Assembly: GCA_048939725.1 (NCBI GenBank)
Contig: JBHLPG010000006.1
Span: 1-44,154, forward strand
Source of the DNA: Hodarchaeum sp048939725
GTDB lineage: Archaea; Asgardarchaeota; Heimdallarchaeia; Hodarchaeales; Hodarchaeaceae
Direction: 5' to 3'
Length of the DNA: 44,154 nt
Position 1 is the first letter of the stretch. Every line of letters begins with the position of its first letter. A program made the translations under genes and the position numbers. Shown piece by piece: positions 17,696 to 26,412 of the stretch. Under the pieces are notes generated by a model that saw only the letters and a list, made by a program, of their open reading frames with translations, ran no database searches and had not been told where the DNA came from.

Positions 17696-19423
17696 GTGAA
17701 AAATGGTTTGCCATTAAAAAATATCAGGAAAGGAGCCGTAATATTGCTTCTCATCCTTCCCTACCTCTTCATAACACCAATGGTCAATGCACAACTAGAA
17801 CCTTCCGACGATACTATCGTTATTGCTCTTGGAACTCATCCATCAGCTTTTGACCCCCAATATACATTTGGAATGTCAAATTTAGGTATGATTCGTATGG
17901 TCTGTGAAACCCTTGTCAAGATTGACCAGGAGACTGGAGATGTCCTACCTGTTTTGGCAACTGATTGGGAAACAGATGCCAATGCTGAAAATTGGACAAT
18001 CACAATCCGAGAAGGTGTAAAGTTCCACGATGGTAGTGAACTGACCGCAGAGGATGTGAAATACACTCTCTGGGACAGAGTGGCTGCACCCGACAGCGGG
18101 GCTTTCGTTCAAAGAACCTTTGGTCCTCCAGGTGGACCAATGATCAGTATGGAAGTCGTCGATACATATAAAGTAAAGATTCAAACCGCGGGATACGCAG
18201 ACTTAATGCCCTATTTTAACTATCAACCAAGCGAGATCGTCTCCAAAGCAAAATGTGATGAGCTATCAAGGTCTGATGAGACACGTCCTGGCGAAGATTT
18301 CCAAAATGATCCCTCAGGAACGGGCCCCTACAAATTTGTTAAATGGGTAGAAGGGGATTACATCCAATACGAACGAAATGATGACTATTGGGGTTCGAAG
18401 CCAGTTTTCAAGAACGTAATCTATAAGAGGATAACAGAAGCTTCTTCTCGTATTGCAGCATTACTAGCCGGCGATGTTGACTACATACATGGAATTCTAC
18501 CCACCGATATCGAAACCTTGGAAGCTGATGAGGATGTTTATATTATCGAAGGAACCCCAACTCGTATGATGCACATCGGGTTCTTCCCAGGCTTTGAACC
18601 TTTCGCTGACAAGCGTGTGAGACAAGCGATTAACTATGCTGTTGACCAAGAACAGATCGTAGAAACCATCTATGCAGGTACTGGAGTAGCCTGTGTTGAC
18701 ACATTTTTGGCTCCCACTTATTATGGTGTCCAACCCGGCAATATTAGCTATGAGCAGAATGTAGCCAAAGCAGAGGAACTCTTAGATGCAGCAGGTTATA
18801 CTGTCGATCCAGTGACCGGTAATCGGTTTGAGTTCACTTTAATCTATGGTGCTGGTAGGTATGTTGCAGATCAACAAATTTTGGAAGCCGTACAAAGCTA
18901 CTTGGCCGATGTTGATATCAAAATGAACATTGAATCCCATGAATGGGCTTCCTATTCTGCATTAACAGCAATAAGGAACCAAACTCAGATTATTGAAGAA
19001 GACTTCCAGGCTTGGTTCTCTGGCTTTGGGAATCCTTGGATGAACGCAGACGGTGCTTTGAAGAACTTTATGTCACAAGGCGCGGTTTTGGAACCAATCT
19101 TTTACAACAACTCCTACTTTGACGACCTGTTCTTCGATTCAAGGAAAGAAACTGACGAGACAGCTAAGTTTGATCTCTACGAAGAGATGACGGATATTGC
19201 AATGAATGATGCTTGGTGGATATTCCTAGCAATCCAACCCAACATCCATGCAGCAAAACGAGTTCAAAACATTACGACCTACCACGATGAGACAGTCGAT
19301 ATTTCAGGCGCCTATCTTCCATCCGGTGGTGGAATCCCTGGATTTGGATTTGAAGTAGCTATGGCCGCAATTGCTATCATACTTGGTATAGGGTTACTCC
19401 GAAGACCAAAAAAGAGAAAATAG
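17696..19423 (+). CDS. dppA: Peptide ABC transporter substrate-binding protein (Dpp/Opp type)
   Basis: This 575-residue family-5 extracellular binding protein has a signal peptide (about residues 11-32, ending near NAQ). The mature domain carries family patterns such as WTITIREGVKFHDGSELTA, DPSGTGPYKFVKW and VRQAINYAVDQEQIV. After a glycine-rich linker the C-terminus is IPGFGFE, a hydrophobic helix, and RRPKKRK, a PGF-type tail that should anchor it to the cell surface. The start is GTG 17696 with TTAGGATGA upstream; the ATG at 17679 is out of frame and stops quickly. It is followed by a hairpin terminator and 287 bases before dppD, so the binding protein may be made in excess over the transporter. 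Likely substrates are di/oligopeptides, given the M19 genes on both sides. Confidence 0.92.
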   Translation: MKNGLPLKNIRKGAVILLLILPYLFITPMVNAQLEPSDDTIVIALGTHPSAFDPQYTFGMSNLGMIRMVCETLVKIDQETGDVLPVLATDWETDANAENWTITIREGVKFHDGSELTAEDVKYTLWDRVAAPDSGAFVQRTFGPPGGPMISMEVVDTYKVKIQTAGYADLMPYFNYQPSEIVSKAKCDELSRSDETRPGEDFQNDPSGTGPYKFVKWVEGDYIQYERNDDYWGSKPVFKNVIYKRITEASSRIAALLAGDVDYIHGILPTDIETLEADEDVYIIEGTPTRMMHIGFFPGFEPFADKRVRQAINYAVDQEQIVETIYAGTGVACVDTFLAPTYYGVQPGNISYEQNVAKAEELLDAAGYTVDPVTGNRFEFTLIYGAGRYVADQQILEAVQSYLADVDIKMNIESHEWASYSALTAIRNQTQIIEEDFQAWFSGFGNPWMNADGALKNFMSQGAVLEPIFYNNSYFDDLFFDSRKETDETAKFDLYEEMTDIAMNDAWWIFLAIQPNIHAAKRVQNITTYHDETVDISGAYLPSGGGIPGFGFEVAMAAIAIILGIGLLRRPKKRK

Positions 19424-19490
19424 TCTCGTGAAACATACAATATAAGGCAAGAATGAACTTTAAAACTGGTTTAACCTCCTCTCTTTATTT

Positions 19491-19524
19491 GTTGTCCCCA
19501 AAGAAGCGGGACAACTACTTTTTT
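19491..19524 (+). terminator. Hairpin plus T-tract between dppA and dppD
   Basis: GTTGTCCC (19491-19498) and GGGACAAC (19508-19515) form a perfect 8-base stem with a 9-base loop, followed by TAC and a run of six T. It looks like an intrinsic terminator. Placed between the binding-protein gene and the ATPase/permease genes, it could stop part of the transcripts or protect the dppA message from 3' decay. The rest of the 287-base gap shows no gene. Confidence 0.6.
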
Positions 19525-19710
19525 CTAAAAATCCTGATAGAAGCAGACTAGAATGACTGAGAAGTAGAGCTACAAAACGGAAGTATTTCAAACAGGTAAT
19601 TTAATCAAAACTAATAAAAAGTAAGCATTAATTACTCCTCTTCAGAGGTCAATGGAAAAGAAGTTCTAAAGAAATCATCCTCAAAGAGAAATCTGTATGG
19701 TTGTATTCCC

Positions 19711-20697
19711 ATGAGTAAGTCTGAACCTATCTTACGTGTAAAAGATTTATCTACTCATTTCTTTACGTATATGGGGAAAGTAAAGGCATTAGACTCAATA
19801 AATCTAAAAATAGTGCGAAAAAAGGAATCTTTAGGTCTTGTGGGAGAAACAGGCTGTGGTAAGAGTGTTACAGCTCTTTCAATCATGCAATTGATACCCC
19901 AACCTCCAGGAAAAATCACCCAAGGAGAAATTTGGTTTAATGGGGAAAATCTTCTTACGAAAAGTGAAAGATACATGCAGAGGGAAATAAGGGGAAAGAA
20001 TATCTCAATGATATTTCAAGAACCGATGACCAGCCTAAATCCAGTCATTCGTATTGCAGATCAAATTATGGAAGCAATATTACTTCATCCTGAAACTAAT
20101 GATAATGGGGACGGAGAGGTCAGGGATCGCGCTATTGAGCTACTTGATCTAACAGGGATTCCTGATCCTGAGGAAGTTGCTACTAGGTATCCACATCAGT
20201 TAAGTGGGGGAATGCGTCAACGTGTCATGATTTCAATGGCTTTGGCGTGCAATCCAAAACTTCTAATTGCTGATGAGCCTACCACAGCCCTTGATGTTAC
20301 CATCCAAGCCCAAATATTGAGTTTAATCAACAAAATAAGGGATAAATTTGGGATCTCTCTTCTACTAATTACTCATCACCTTGGTTTGATCTCAGCTATG
20401 TGTGATAAGGTGGCAGTAATGTATGCGGGGACAATTGTGGAGTATTCTGATCTTCAATCGATATTCAATAATCCCCTTCATCCTTATACACAAGGCTTGC
20501 TCCAGTGTATTCCTCGTCTTGGTGGACAAAGAGGGAGAAAGCTAAATACTATTCCTGGAAATGTTCCAGATCTAATTAATCCCCCCTCTGGCTGTCGATT
20601 CCATCCACGTTGTGATAAATGCAAACCAGAATGTGTTACAACAAAGCCTACGCTATTTAAAATAGAAAAAAACCATTATTTAGCCTGTCATCCGTAG
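19711..20697 (+). CDS. dppD: Peptide ABC transporter ATP-binding protein DppD
   Basis: This 328-residue ABC ATPase is of the Dpp/Opp D type and powers peptide import with DppF. Motifs are Walker A GETGCGKS (45-52), Q-loop FQEP, signature LSGGMRQR, Walker B LLIADEP and an H-loop in ITHHLGL. The usual residue after the H-loop histidine in this family is Asp (THDLG), here His, which should be tolerated. The C-terminal cysteine-containing OppD/DppD extension (CRFHPRCDKCKPEC) is present. ATG start. It begins the D-F-C-B gene order, which is the reverse of the common bacterial B-C-D-F. Confidence 0.93.
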   Translation: MSKSEPILRVKDLSTHFFTYMGKVKALDSINLKIVRKKESLGLVGETGCGKSVTALSIMQLIPQPPGKITQGEIWFNGENLLTKSERYMQREIRGKNISMIFQEPMTSLNPVIRIADQIMEAILLHPETNDNGDGEVRDRAIELLDLTGIPDPEEVATRYPHQLSGGMRQRVMISMALACNPKLLIADEPTTALDVTIQAQILSLINKIRDKFGISLLLITHHLGLISAMCDKVAVMYAGTIVEYSDLQSIFNNPLHPYTQGLLQCIPRLGGQRGRKLNTIPGNVPDLINPPSGCRFHPRCDKCKPECVTTKPTLFKIEKNHYLACHP

Positions 20698-20741
20698 TTT
20701 GTATAAGAAAATTAGGGTGTTTCACCTCGCAAGATATTCTA

Positions 20742-22151
20742 TTGAAGGTAAAAAACCTAAAGACGTACTTCCCCATTAAAGCTGGTATCTTAAGGAGGAC
20801 AGTGGGTTGGGTAAGAGCTGTTGACGATATCAGTTTTGATATCAAAAAGGGAGAGACAATGGGTTTGGTAGGAGAATCTGGATGCGGGAAAACTACTGTT
20901 GGTAGAGTTATCTTGATGTTGGAGAAACCAACATCGGGAGAGATTCTGTTTAACAAAAAAGATCTAACATCAATGAGGGGTGGAAAACTTAGGGAGCAAA
21001 GACAAGCGATGATGATGGTTTTTCAAGATCCTTTCTCTTCCTTGAATCCCCGAATGACAGTTGATAAAATTGTGGGGGAACCGATCCTTATTAACAGGCC
21101 TTTCAGATACAATGTACTTGGCTTTCTAAGACGATGGAGAATTTTATTAGGTCCATTTGGTTGGTTTCTTCTCTTACTTACTGGTATATTCTCTGGATTG
21201 CTCTCTGAGATTTTTTCTAGCCTTGGTGGGCCGTTTTCAATCATTGATAACTTCTTTTTCGATCCTTTGTTCAAATGGTCAAACCATTTAACACTTTGGT
21301 GGATTGATGAATGTGGTTGCTGGGCAATTGATTGGTGGCTTGGGGATTGGTGGCTCGCAATCTTGTGGCTTGGTGGTTGGCTTATTGTCTGGTGGATTGT
21401 TGGTTTATTTATTGGAATATTTGCAGGTTCAATTCTCACTAAGATACAAGACGATGAGAAATCCGAAGAATTTCCATTTAATTCTTCAAAAACTTCAGAA
21501 AAACTTACAGAGAATTGGTGGCTTAACTTAATTGCTCCCAATCCAGAGATTACGAATAGAGTAATTGAACTGTTAAAAAAAGTAGGACTTAAAGAAGAGC
21601 ACCTTAACCGATATCCCCATGAATTCTCTGGGGGACAACGACAGCGTATTTGTGTAGCTCGTGCCCTTGCACTCAATCCAAGTCTTGTTATTCTTGATGA
21701 ACCTACTTCAGCACTAGATGTGTCAGTTCAATCTCAAGTGCTTAACTTGTTTAAAGAACTCCAAGCTGATCTTGGTCTTTCATATTTGTTTATCTCTCAT
21801 GACTTAGCAGTAATTGAGTACATGAGTGATCGCGTTTGCGTGATGTACGTAGGAAAGATAGTAGAGCAGGGAAGAACGGAAATAATTTATGAGAATCCGT
21901 CCCATCCCTACACAAAAGCTTTAATGTCAGCAATTTTAGAACCAAATCCAGAAGTTGAAAAGGATCCAATTATTCTAGAGGGAGATGTCCCCAGTCCAGC
22001 AAACCCTCCTCCTGGATGCAGGTTTCATCCTCGTTGCTGGCTAATGATGCCCAAGTGCAGTAAAGAAGAGCCTCCTTATATTGATCTAGGAGATGGCCAT
22101 CTAGCTGCTTGCTGGGCAATAGAAAAAGATAATTTTAGACAGAATAAGTAA
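20742..22151 (+). CDS. dppF: DppF ATPase with a Trp-rich membrane-like insertion
   Basis: This 469-residue ABC ATPase is of the Dpp/Opp F type, about 145 residues longer than usual (320-330). Conserved elements are Walker A GESGCGKTT (44-52), Q-loop Gln95, signature FSGGQRQR (295-302), Walker B LVILDEP (315-321), H-loop His353 and the C-terminal cysteine tail (CRFHPRCW). Residues about 119-268, between the Q-loop and the signature, are extra. They are hydrophobic with two to three potential membrane helices and 11 Trp in 33 residues (186-218). The catalytic motifs are intact and flanking sequence resumes normally (NRVIELLKKVGL), so the gene looks functional. Start taken as TTG 20742; the frame is open upstream but without a better start. 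Confidence 0.9.
   Translation: MKVKNLKTYFPIKAGILRRTVGWVRAVDDISFDIKKGETMGLVGESGCGKTTVGRVILMLEKPTSGEILFNKKDLTSMRGGKLREQRQAMMMVFQDPFSSLNPRMTVDKIVGEPILINRPFRYNVLGFLRRWRILLGPFGWFLLLLTGIFSGLLSEIFSSLGGPFSIIDNFFFDPLFKWSNHLTLWWIDECGCWAIDWWLGDWWLAILWLGGWLIVWWIVGLFIGIFAGSILTKIQDDEKSEEFPFNSSKTSEKLTENWWLNLIAPNPEITNRVIELLKKVGLKEEHLNRYPHEFSGGQRQRICVARALALNPSLVILDEPTSALDVSVQSQVLNLFKELQADLGLSYLFISHDLAVIEYMSDRVCVMYVGKIVEQGRTEIIYENPSHPYTKALMSAILEPNPEVEKDPIILEGDVPSPANPPPGCRFHPRCWLMMPKCSKEEPPYIDLGDGHLAACWAIEKDNFRQNK
21096..21545 (+). other. Insertion encoding a Trp-rich hydrophobic segment inside dppF
   Basis: This is the stretch of dppF absent from ordinary family members, placed by where DppF-like sequence stops (after EPILINR) and resumes (before NRVIELL). 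It holds one hydrophobic helix near residues 134-157, a Trp-rich stretch at 186-218 running into another helix to about 232, and a polar linker rich in Lys, Glu and Ser. The DNA has repeated TGG-rich words around 21296-21400, so repeat expansion may have shaped it. Boundaries are approximate. Confidence 0.75.
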
Positions 22152-22179
22152 AATAATTAGTAGAACCGAAAATCTTGAA

Positions 22180-23088
22180 GTGAAAGGATTGGTAACAACA
22201 AATGAGGTCATAAAACAAGAAAAGAAGGTCTCAAAGCTTCCTTTGACAATATATAAGTTTCAAAAAAACAAACGTGCTGTTTTTGGGCTTGTTGTAGTTA
22301 TTATCATCTTCTTAATCGCAATATTTGCAAATCTGGTATCACCAAATGATCCTTTGGGACGTGATATTCCAACTTCAGAACGATTGGAACGAATAGGAGA
22401 AGGTCCTTCCTTGGAACATCTTTTGGGGCTTGATGACATTGGAAGGGACGTCCTCAGCAGAATTATATTTGGATGTCGAATTTCCATTACCATAGGACTT
22501 GTTTCTGTTTCTATCGCCTTAACAATCGGAGTTATAATAGGTTCGATTGCTGGTTACTTCGGGAAGTGGGTAGATCACTTACTAATGCGTGCTATTGATG
22601 TTATGATGGCCTTTCCAGCGTTTTTACTTGCTTTAATGATTATTACCATTCTTGGACCTTCGTTAGAAAACGCCATGATCGCGGTCGGAATAGCGTTAAT
22701 TCCCATGTATGCTCGTTTAACTCGAGGACAGGTTCTTTCTATAAAAGAAAACGACTATGTTGAGGCTGCACGCATGGTGGGAGCACGCGACTGGAGGATA
22801 ATAGTATTTCATATTTTACCAAACGCTGCAGCTCCCCTCATTGTTCAAGTAACACTTAATTTCGCGTCAGCAATACTTTCAGCAGCTGCCTTAGGATTTC
22901 TAGGACTTGGAGCTCAACCACCTACTCCAGAATGGGGGGTTATGTTGAGTGGTGCGAGAAAATACTTGTACGTATTCCCACATTTGTCAGTATTCCCTGG
23001 TCTAGCAATTATGATAACTGTGTTGGCCTTCAACCTAGTCGGGGACGGTCTCAGAGACGCTTTTGATCCTAGGGTGGTGGCTGAATAG
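22180..23088 (+). CDS. dppC: Peptide ABC transporter permease DppC
   Basis: This 302-residue inner permease is of the DppC/OppC type, with an N-terminal cytoplasmic tail, a first helix at about 33-55 and five further helices. The coupling-helix (EAA) motif EAARMVGARDWRIIVFHILPN is the ATPase contact. LLGLDDIGRDVLSRIIFG is characteristic of this family. Its stop codon shares one base with the GTG start of dppB (TAGTG), so translation is probably coupled. The start is likely TTG or GTG near 22180, preceded by AATCTTGAAGTGAAAGG. It forms the membrane channel with DppB. Confidence 0.92.
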   Translation: MKGLVTTNEVIKQEKKVSKLPLTIYKFQKNKRAVFGLVVVIIIFLIAIFANLVSPNDPLGRDIPTSERLERIGEGPSLEHLLGLDDIGRDVLSRIIFGCRISITIGLVSVSIALTIGVIIGSIAGYFGKWVDHLLMRAIDVMMAFPAFLLALMIITILGPSLENAMIAVGIALIPMYARLTRGQVLSIKENDYVEAARMVGARDWRIIVFHILPNAAAPLIVQVTLNFASAILSAAALGFLGLGAQPPTPEWGVMLSGARKYLYVFPHLSVFPGLAIMITVLAFNLVGDGLRDAFDPRVVAE

Positions 23089-24101
23089 TGTCATTCTCAT
23101 CATTTTTGATAAGAAGGCTTCTTCTGATCATTCCAGTTCTAATTGCAGTAGCTTTCATTGTTTTTTGGATGATTCGCCTGATTCCTGGAGACCCAGCAAT
23201 CTTAATGGCTGATGAAGATGCGACTCCTGAGCAAATAGACGATTTGCGTGAAAGATGGGGTCTAAATGATCCAATCCATATCCAATTCATTAGATTCATA
23301 GAAAATGTCTTTCAAGGAGATTTTGGAACGTCTATTAGGTCTGGTAGATCTGTTTTTGAAGAGATCATGCCTAGATTTCGCAATACTATATTCCTTGCAT
23401 TGTCTGCTTGTTTTTTTGCCCTACTAGGTGGGATTACAGCAGGGATTATTTCTAGTGTAAAGCCTTACTCAAAAACTGATAACGCTGCAATGATAGGTGC
23501 GATGATAGGAGTTTCTGCTCCTGCCTTTTGGCTAGGGCTCATGATGATGTGGTTATTCGCAGTGGAATTAGGGTTTCTTCCTGCCATTGGTACTGGAGAT
23601 TATGATCTATTATTTTCTCTCATTCCAGGTCTATTCTTTCCTCCAGGCTCAACACTATTAGAGTTTCTTACTGTGTTATGGAAGGCAATCAGACATTTAC
23701 TAATGCCCTCCCTTACTCTTTCTGCTTTCTTAATGGCAGTTCTTGCAAGACAGACACGTTCTTCTATGCTTGAAGTATTAAATAGTGATTATATTAGAAC
23801 AGCACGAGCGAAGGGAGCTCCCGAATCAAGGGTGATATTTATCCACACCATCAAAAATGCCCTGATCCCTGTGATTACAGTGGCTGGTGTTTCCTTTGGT
23901 GCAATGTTGGGTGGAACTATCATCATTGAATCGGTATTTAGTTATAACGGTCTTGGGTATTATCTTATAGACGCAATTCATACAAGGGACTACCCTGTTA
24001 TCCAAGGTGTCATTCTGTGGTATGCTTTTATCTTTGCAATAGTCAACCTGTTTGTAGATGTCATCTATGGATGGCTAGATCCGCGAATAGCCTATGATTG
24101 A
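23088..24101 (+). CDS. dppB: Peptide ABC transporter permease DppB
   Basis: This 337-residue permease is of the DppB/OppB type with six membrane helices. The N-terminal segment LIRRLLLIIPVLIAVAFIVF and IPGDPA are typical. The coupling motif is RTARAKGAPESRVIFIHTIKNA, and the C-terminal part (IESVFSYNGLGYYLIDAIHTRDYPVIQG) is strongly conserved. It starts with GTG overlapping the dppC stop by one base. The M19 gene at 24209 follows after 107 bases, so transporter and hydrolases may share a transcript. Confidence 0.93.
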   Translation: MSFSSFLIRRLLLIIPVLIAVAFIVFWMIRLIPGDPAILMADEDATPEQIDDLRERWGLNDPIHIQFIRFIENVFQGDFGTSIRSGRSVFEEIMPRFRNTIFLALSACFFALLGGITAGIISSVKPYSKTDNAAMIGAMIGVSAPAFWLGLMMMWLFAVELGFLPAIGTGDYDLLFSLIPGLFFPPGSTLLEFLTVLWKAIRHLLMPSLTLSAFLMAVLARQTRSSMLEVLNSDYIRTARAKGAPESRVIFIHTIKNALIPVITVAGVSFGAMLGGTIIIESVFSYNGLGYYLIDAIHTRDYPVIQGVILWYAFIFAIVNLFVDVIYGWLDPRIAYD

Positions 24102-24208
24102 GTAGAAACCAAATCAAAATTTAAGGAAATTTATCAAAATCTCTCTGCATTTAGGAAATTTTCTGATTTATCGACGCTCTGAAATTTAAAGGATTAAGGT
24201 ATTTAGAA

Positions 24209-25267
24209 TTGCTCCCATTAGAAGATTACTTAAAATTACCATTAAAAGAACGCTTTATTAAACTAGATAAGGTAGAGGAAGAACGTGCGAAAGAACTCCA
24301 TAATAAGTTAATCTCTATTGACCTTCATAGCCACATACTCGTGGATGAATACTTCATTCTTCCCAGGATCAAGAACTCAGGTGTGACAGGTTTCATCGAG
24401 GCTGTAGCTCGCACTTCCTTGACAGAGGATTTTCAGCTGTCTATGAACACTCTTGGTTTTTTCCTCAATCGAGTTACTAAACATCCCGATTTTATGCCTG
24501 CATTCAAAACAGAGGACTTCAGACGCGCCAAACAGGAAGGAAAAATGGCTGTGATGTTCCAGCTTGAACCGCAGACTTTTGGCAAAAATCTTGACAATGT
24601 GGACGTTGCGTACGGACTTGGCATCCGGATGGCTCTACTTACATTCAATACACGAACATATGCTGGTGATGGCTGCGGGGAACGAACCGATGAAGGCTTG
24701 TCCTATTTTGGGATTGATTTGGTGGATCGGATGAACAAAGTCGGAATGTTAATAGATCTTTCCCATGTAGGTATCCAAACCACCTTGGATACTATAGAGA
24801 CATCTAAAGACCCAGTCATCGCTAATCATGTGGGAGCGCGGGTTTTATATCCGCAGTGTAGACGCTTGAAAACGGATGAAGAGCTCACAGCTCTAGCGGA
24901 GAAAGGAGGAATCGCAGGTGTCTCTGCTATCCCTAATCAGCTGAGTGGTAATGAAAAACAGGGCATTAATGATTTGTTAAACCACATTGACTACATGGTA
25001 AACCTGATTGGTGTCAACCACGTTGGTATCGGTCTCGACAATGCATTTGGGGACCAAACAGCGCGCCATCGTCAACTTGCAGGGACGGTATTTAGATTGG
25101 ATCGTATTGGACAAGGTCTTGCTGCACCCTACATGTGGGGAATAGAATCTCCAGAGGAGTTTTCCAATATCACTCGGGGATTAGTTCAAAGAGGGTATAG
25201 CGACCAGGATATCGAGAAAATTTTATCAGGAAATGCCTTGAGAATCATGGAGAGAGTGATTGGGTAG
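24209..25267 (+). CDS. M19 family hydrolase, type A, copy 3
   Basis: This 352-residue M19-type enzyme starts at TTG 24209 with GGATTAAGGT upstream. It has IDLHSH (His40, His42), FQLEP, DLSHVG, ANHVGARVL and IGLDNAF. It is closest to the type A copies at 13137 and 15349, on the other side of the transporter and on the other strand. It is first of the three hydrolase genes downstream of dppB; the next starts 36 bases after its stop. No signal peptide. Confidence 0.85.
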   Translation: MLPLEDYLKLPLKERFIKLDKVEEERAKELHNKLISIDLHSHILVDEYFILPRIKNSGVTGFIEAVARTSLTEDFQLSMNTLGFFLNRVTKHPDFMPAFKTEDFRRAKQEGKMAVMFQLEPQTFGKNLDNVDVAYGLGIRMALLTFNTRTYAGDGCGERTDEGLSYFGIDLVDRMNKVGMLIDLSHVGIQTTLDTIETSKDPVIANHVGARVLYPQCRRLKTDEELTALAEKGGIAGVSAIPNQLSGNEKQGINDLLNHIDYMVNLIGVNHVGIGLDNAFGDQTARHRQLAGTVFRLDRIGQGLAAPYMWGIESPEEFSNITRGLVQRGYSDQDIEKILSGNALRIMERVIG

Positions 25268-25303
25268 GTCGTTTAATCAAATATTGTAATAGAAGTGAAA
25301 AAA

Positions 25304-26398
25304 ATGATCACACGCGATGAATACCTAAAATTAGAAAAAAAAGATCGCTTTATCAAATTAGATAAGACAGAAAAAGAGCGTGCTGAAGAATTACATAGAA
25401 AATTCATCAGTATTGATCTTCATAGTCTAATCTTATTTGATGAGACACTCCTTGATCCAGAAGGTGCAGTTAGTTTTTCGGAAGTTAAATTTCGTGTTCC
25501 ACAGATTCAAAATTCTGGTGTAACAGGTTTTTTTGAAGCTGTCGAGGCTATGACCGAAAATTTTCAAGAATCTATGGAAATGCTCGGAAATTATATCAAT
25601 CGTATAAAGAAACACCAAGATTTCATGCCAGCATTTAAAGCGGAGGACTTCAGACGCGCGAAGAAAGAAGGAAAACAGGCTGTGATGTTTCAACTAGAGC
25701 CTCAGCCATTTGAGAAAAATTTGGATAATGTCAACGTCGCTTTTGGTTTAGGAATTAGGATGGCAATTCTTACATCAAATGTGAGAAATTATGTTGCAGA
25801 CGGCTGTGGAGAGAGAACTGACGAAGGTTTGAGTAATTTTGGCATTGATGTTGTCGAACGGATGAACCAAGTTGGTATGTTGGTTGATGTATCCCACGTG
25901 GGAACCCAATCAACACTAGATACCATAGAAATGTCTAAAGATCCCATAATTGCTAACCATGTAGGAGTACGAGCTCTATATCCTCAATGTAAACGTTTGA
26001 TGACTGATGAAGTGCTTCAAACTCTGGCTGAAAAAGGGGGGATCGTGGGTATCTCTGCTATTCCTAATCAGCTGAGTGGAAAAAATGAACAAGGCATTGA
26101 GGATGTTATGAATCACGTAGATTATATGACAAATCTTATAGGCGTTGACCACGTTGGTATAGGTCTTGATATCCTGTTTGGAGATCATGTAGAGCTACAT
26201 CGGCGTTCTGATGGAGGTTTATTTACTTTAAAACACATTGGCCAAGAATTGAATGCTCCTTTCATGTGGGGAATCGAAAGTCCTGAAGAATGGCCCAATA
26301 TCACACGTGGGCTTGTTTCTAGAGGGTATTCCGATCAGGAGATCGAGAAAATTCTAGGGAAAAACGCGTTAACCCTCATTAGAAAAGTCATAGGATAA
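25304..26398 (+). CDS. M19 family hydrolase, type A variant with a lost metal ligand
   Basis: From ATG 25304 this is a 364-residue M19-type protein. A GTG at 25295 is in frame, but the ATG gives the MITRDEYLKL opening seen in the other copies. Where the other copies have HxH, this one reads IDLHSLIL (His40, Leu42), so one zinc ligand is missing. An insertion of about 15 residues follows (LLDPEGAVSFSEV). Other sites are also altered: NHVGVRAL instead of NHVGARAL and GLDILFGDH instead of GLDNxF. Glu in FQLEP and His in DVSH are kept. It may be a one-metal enzyme, have changed specificity, or be a non-catalytic partner of the other copies. Confidence 0.8.
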   Translation: MITRDEYLKLEKKDRFIKLDKTEKERAEELHRKFISIDLHSLILFDETLLDPEGAVSFSEVKFRVPQIQNSGVTGFFEAVEAMTENFQESMEMLGNYINRIKKHQDFMPAFKAEDFRRAKKEGKQAVMFQLEPQPFEKNLDNVNVAFGLGIRMAILTSNVRNYVADGCGERTDEGLSNFGIDVVERMNQVGMLVDVSHVGTQSTLDTIEMSKDPIIANHVGVRALYPQCKRLMTDEVLQTLAEKGGIVGISAIPNQLSGKNEQGIEDVMNHVDYMTNLIGVDHVGIGLDILFGDHVELHRRSDGGLFTLKHIGQELNAPFMWGIESPEEWPNITRGLVSRGYSDQEIEKILGKNALTLIRKVIG

Positions 26399-26412
26399 TT
26401 TAAGTGAGAAGA

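Noticed and set aside
21023..21676. Long minus-strand open frame (217 codons) across dppF
   Set aside because: It is antisense to conserved ATPase motifs; the opening in this frame is caused by the TGG-rich insertion and codon bias, and the product is low-complexity Pro/Ser/His-rich.
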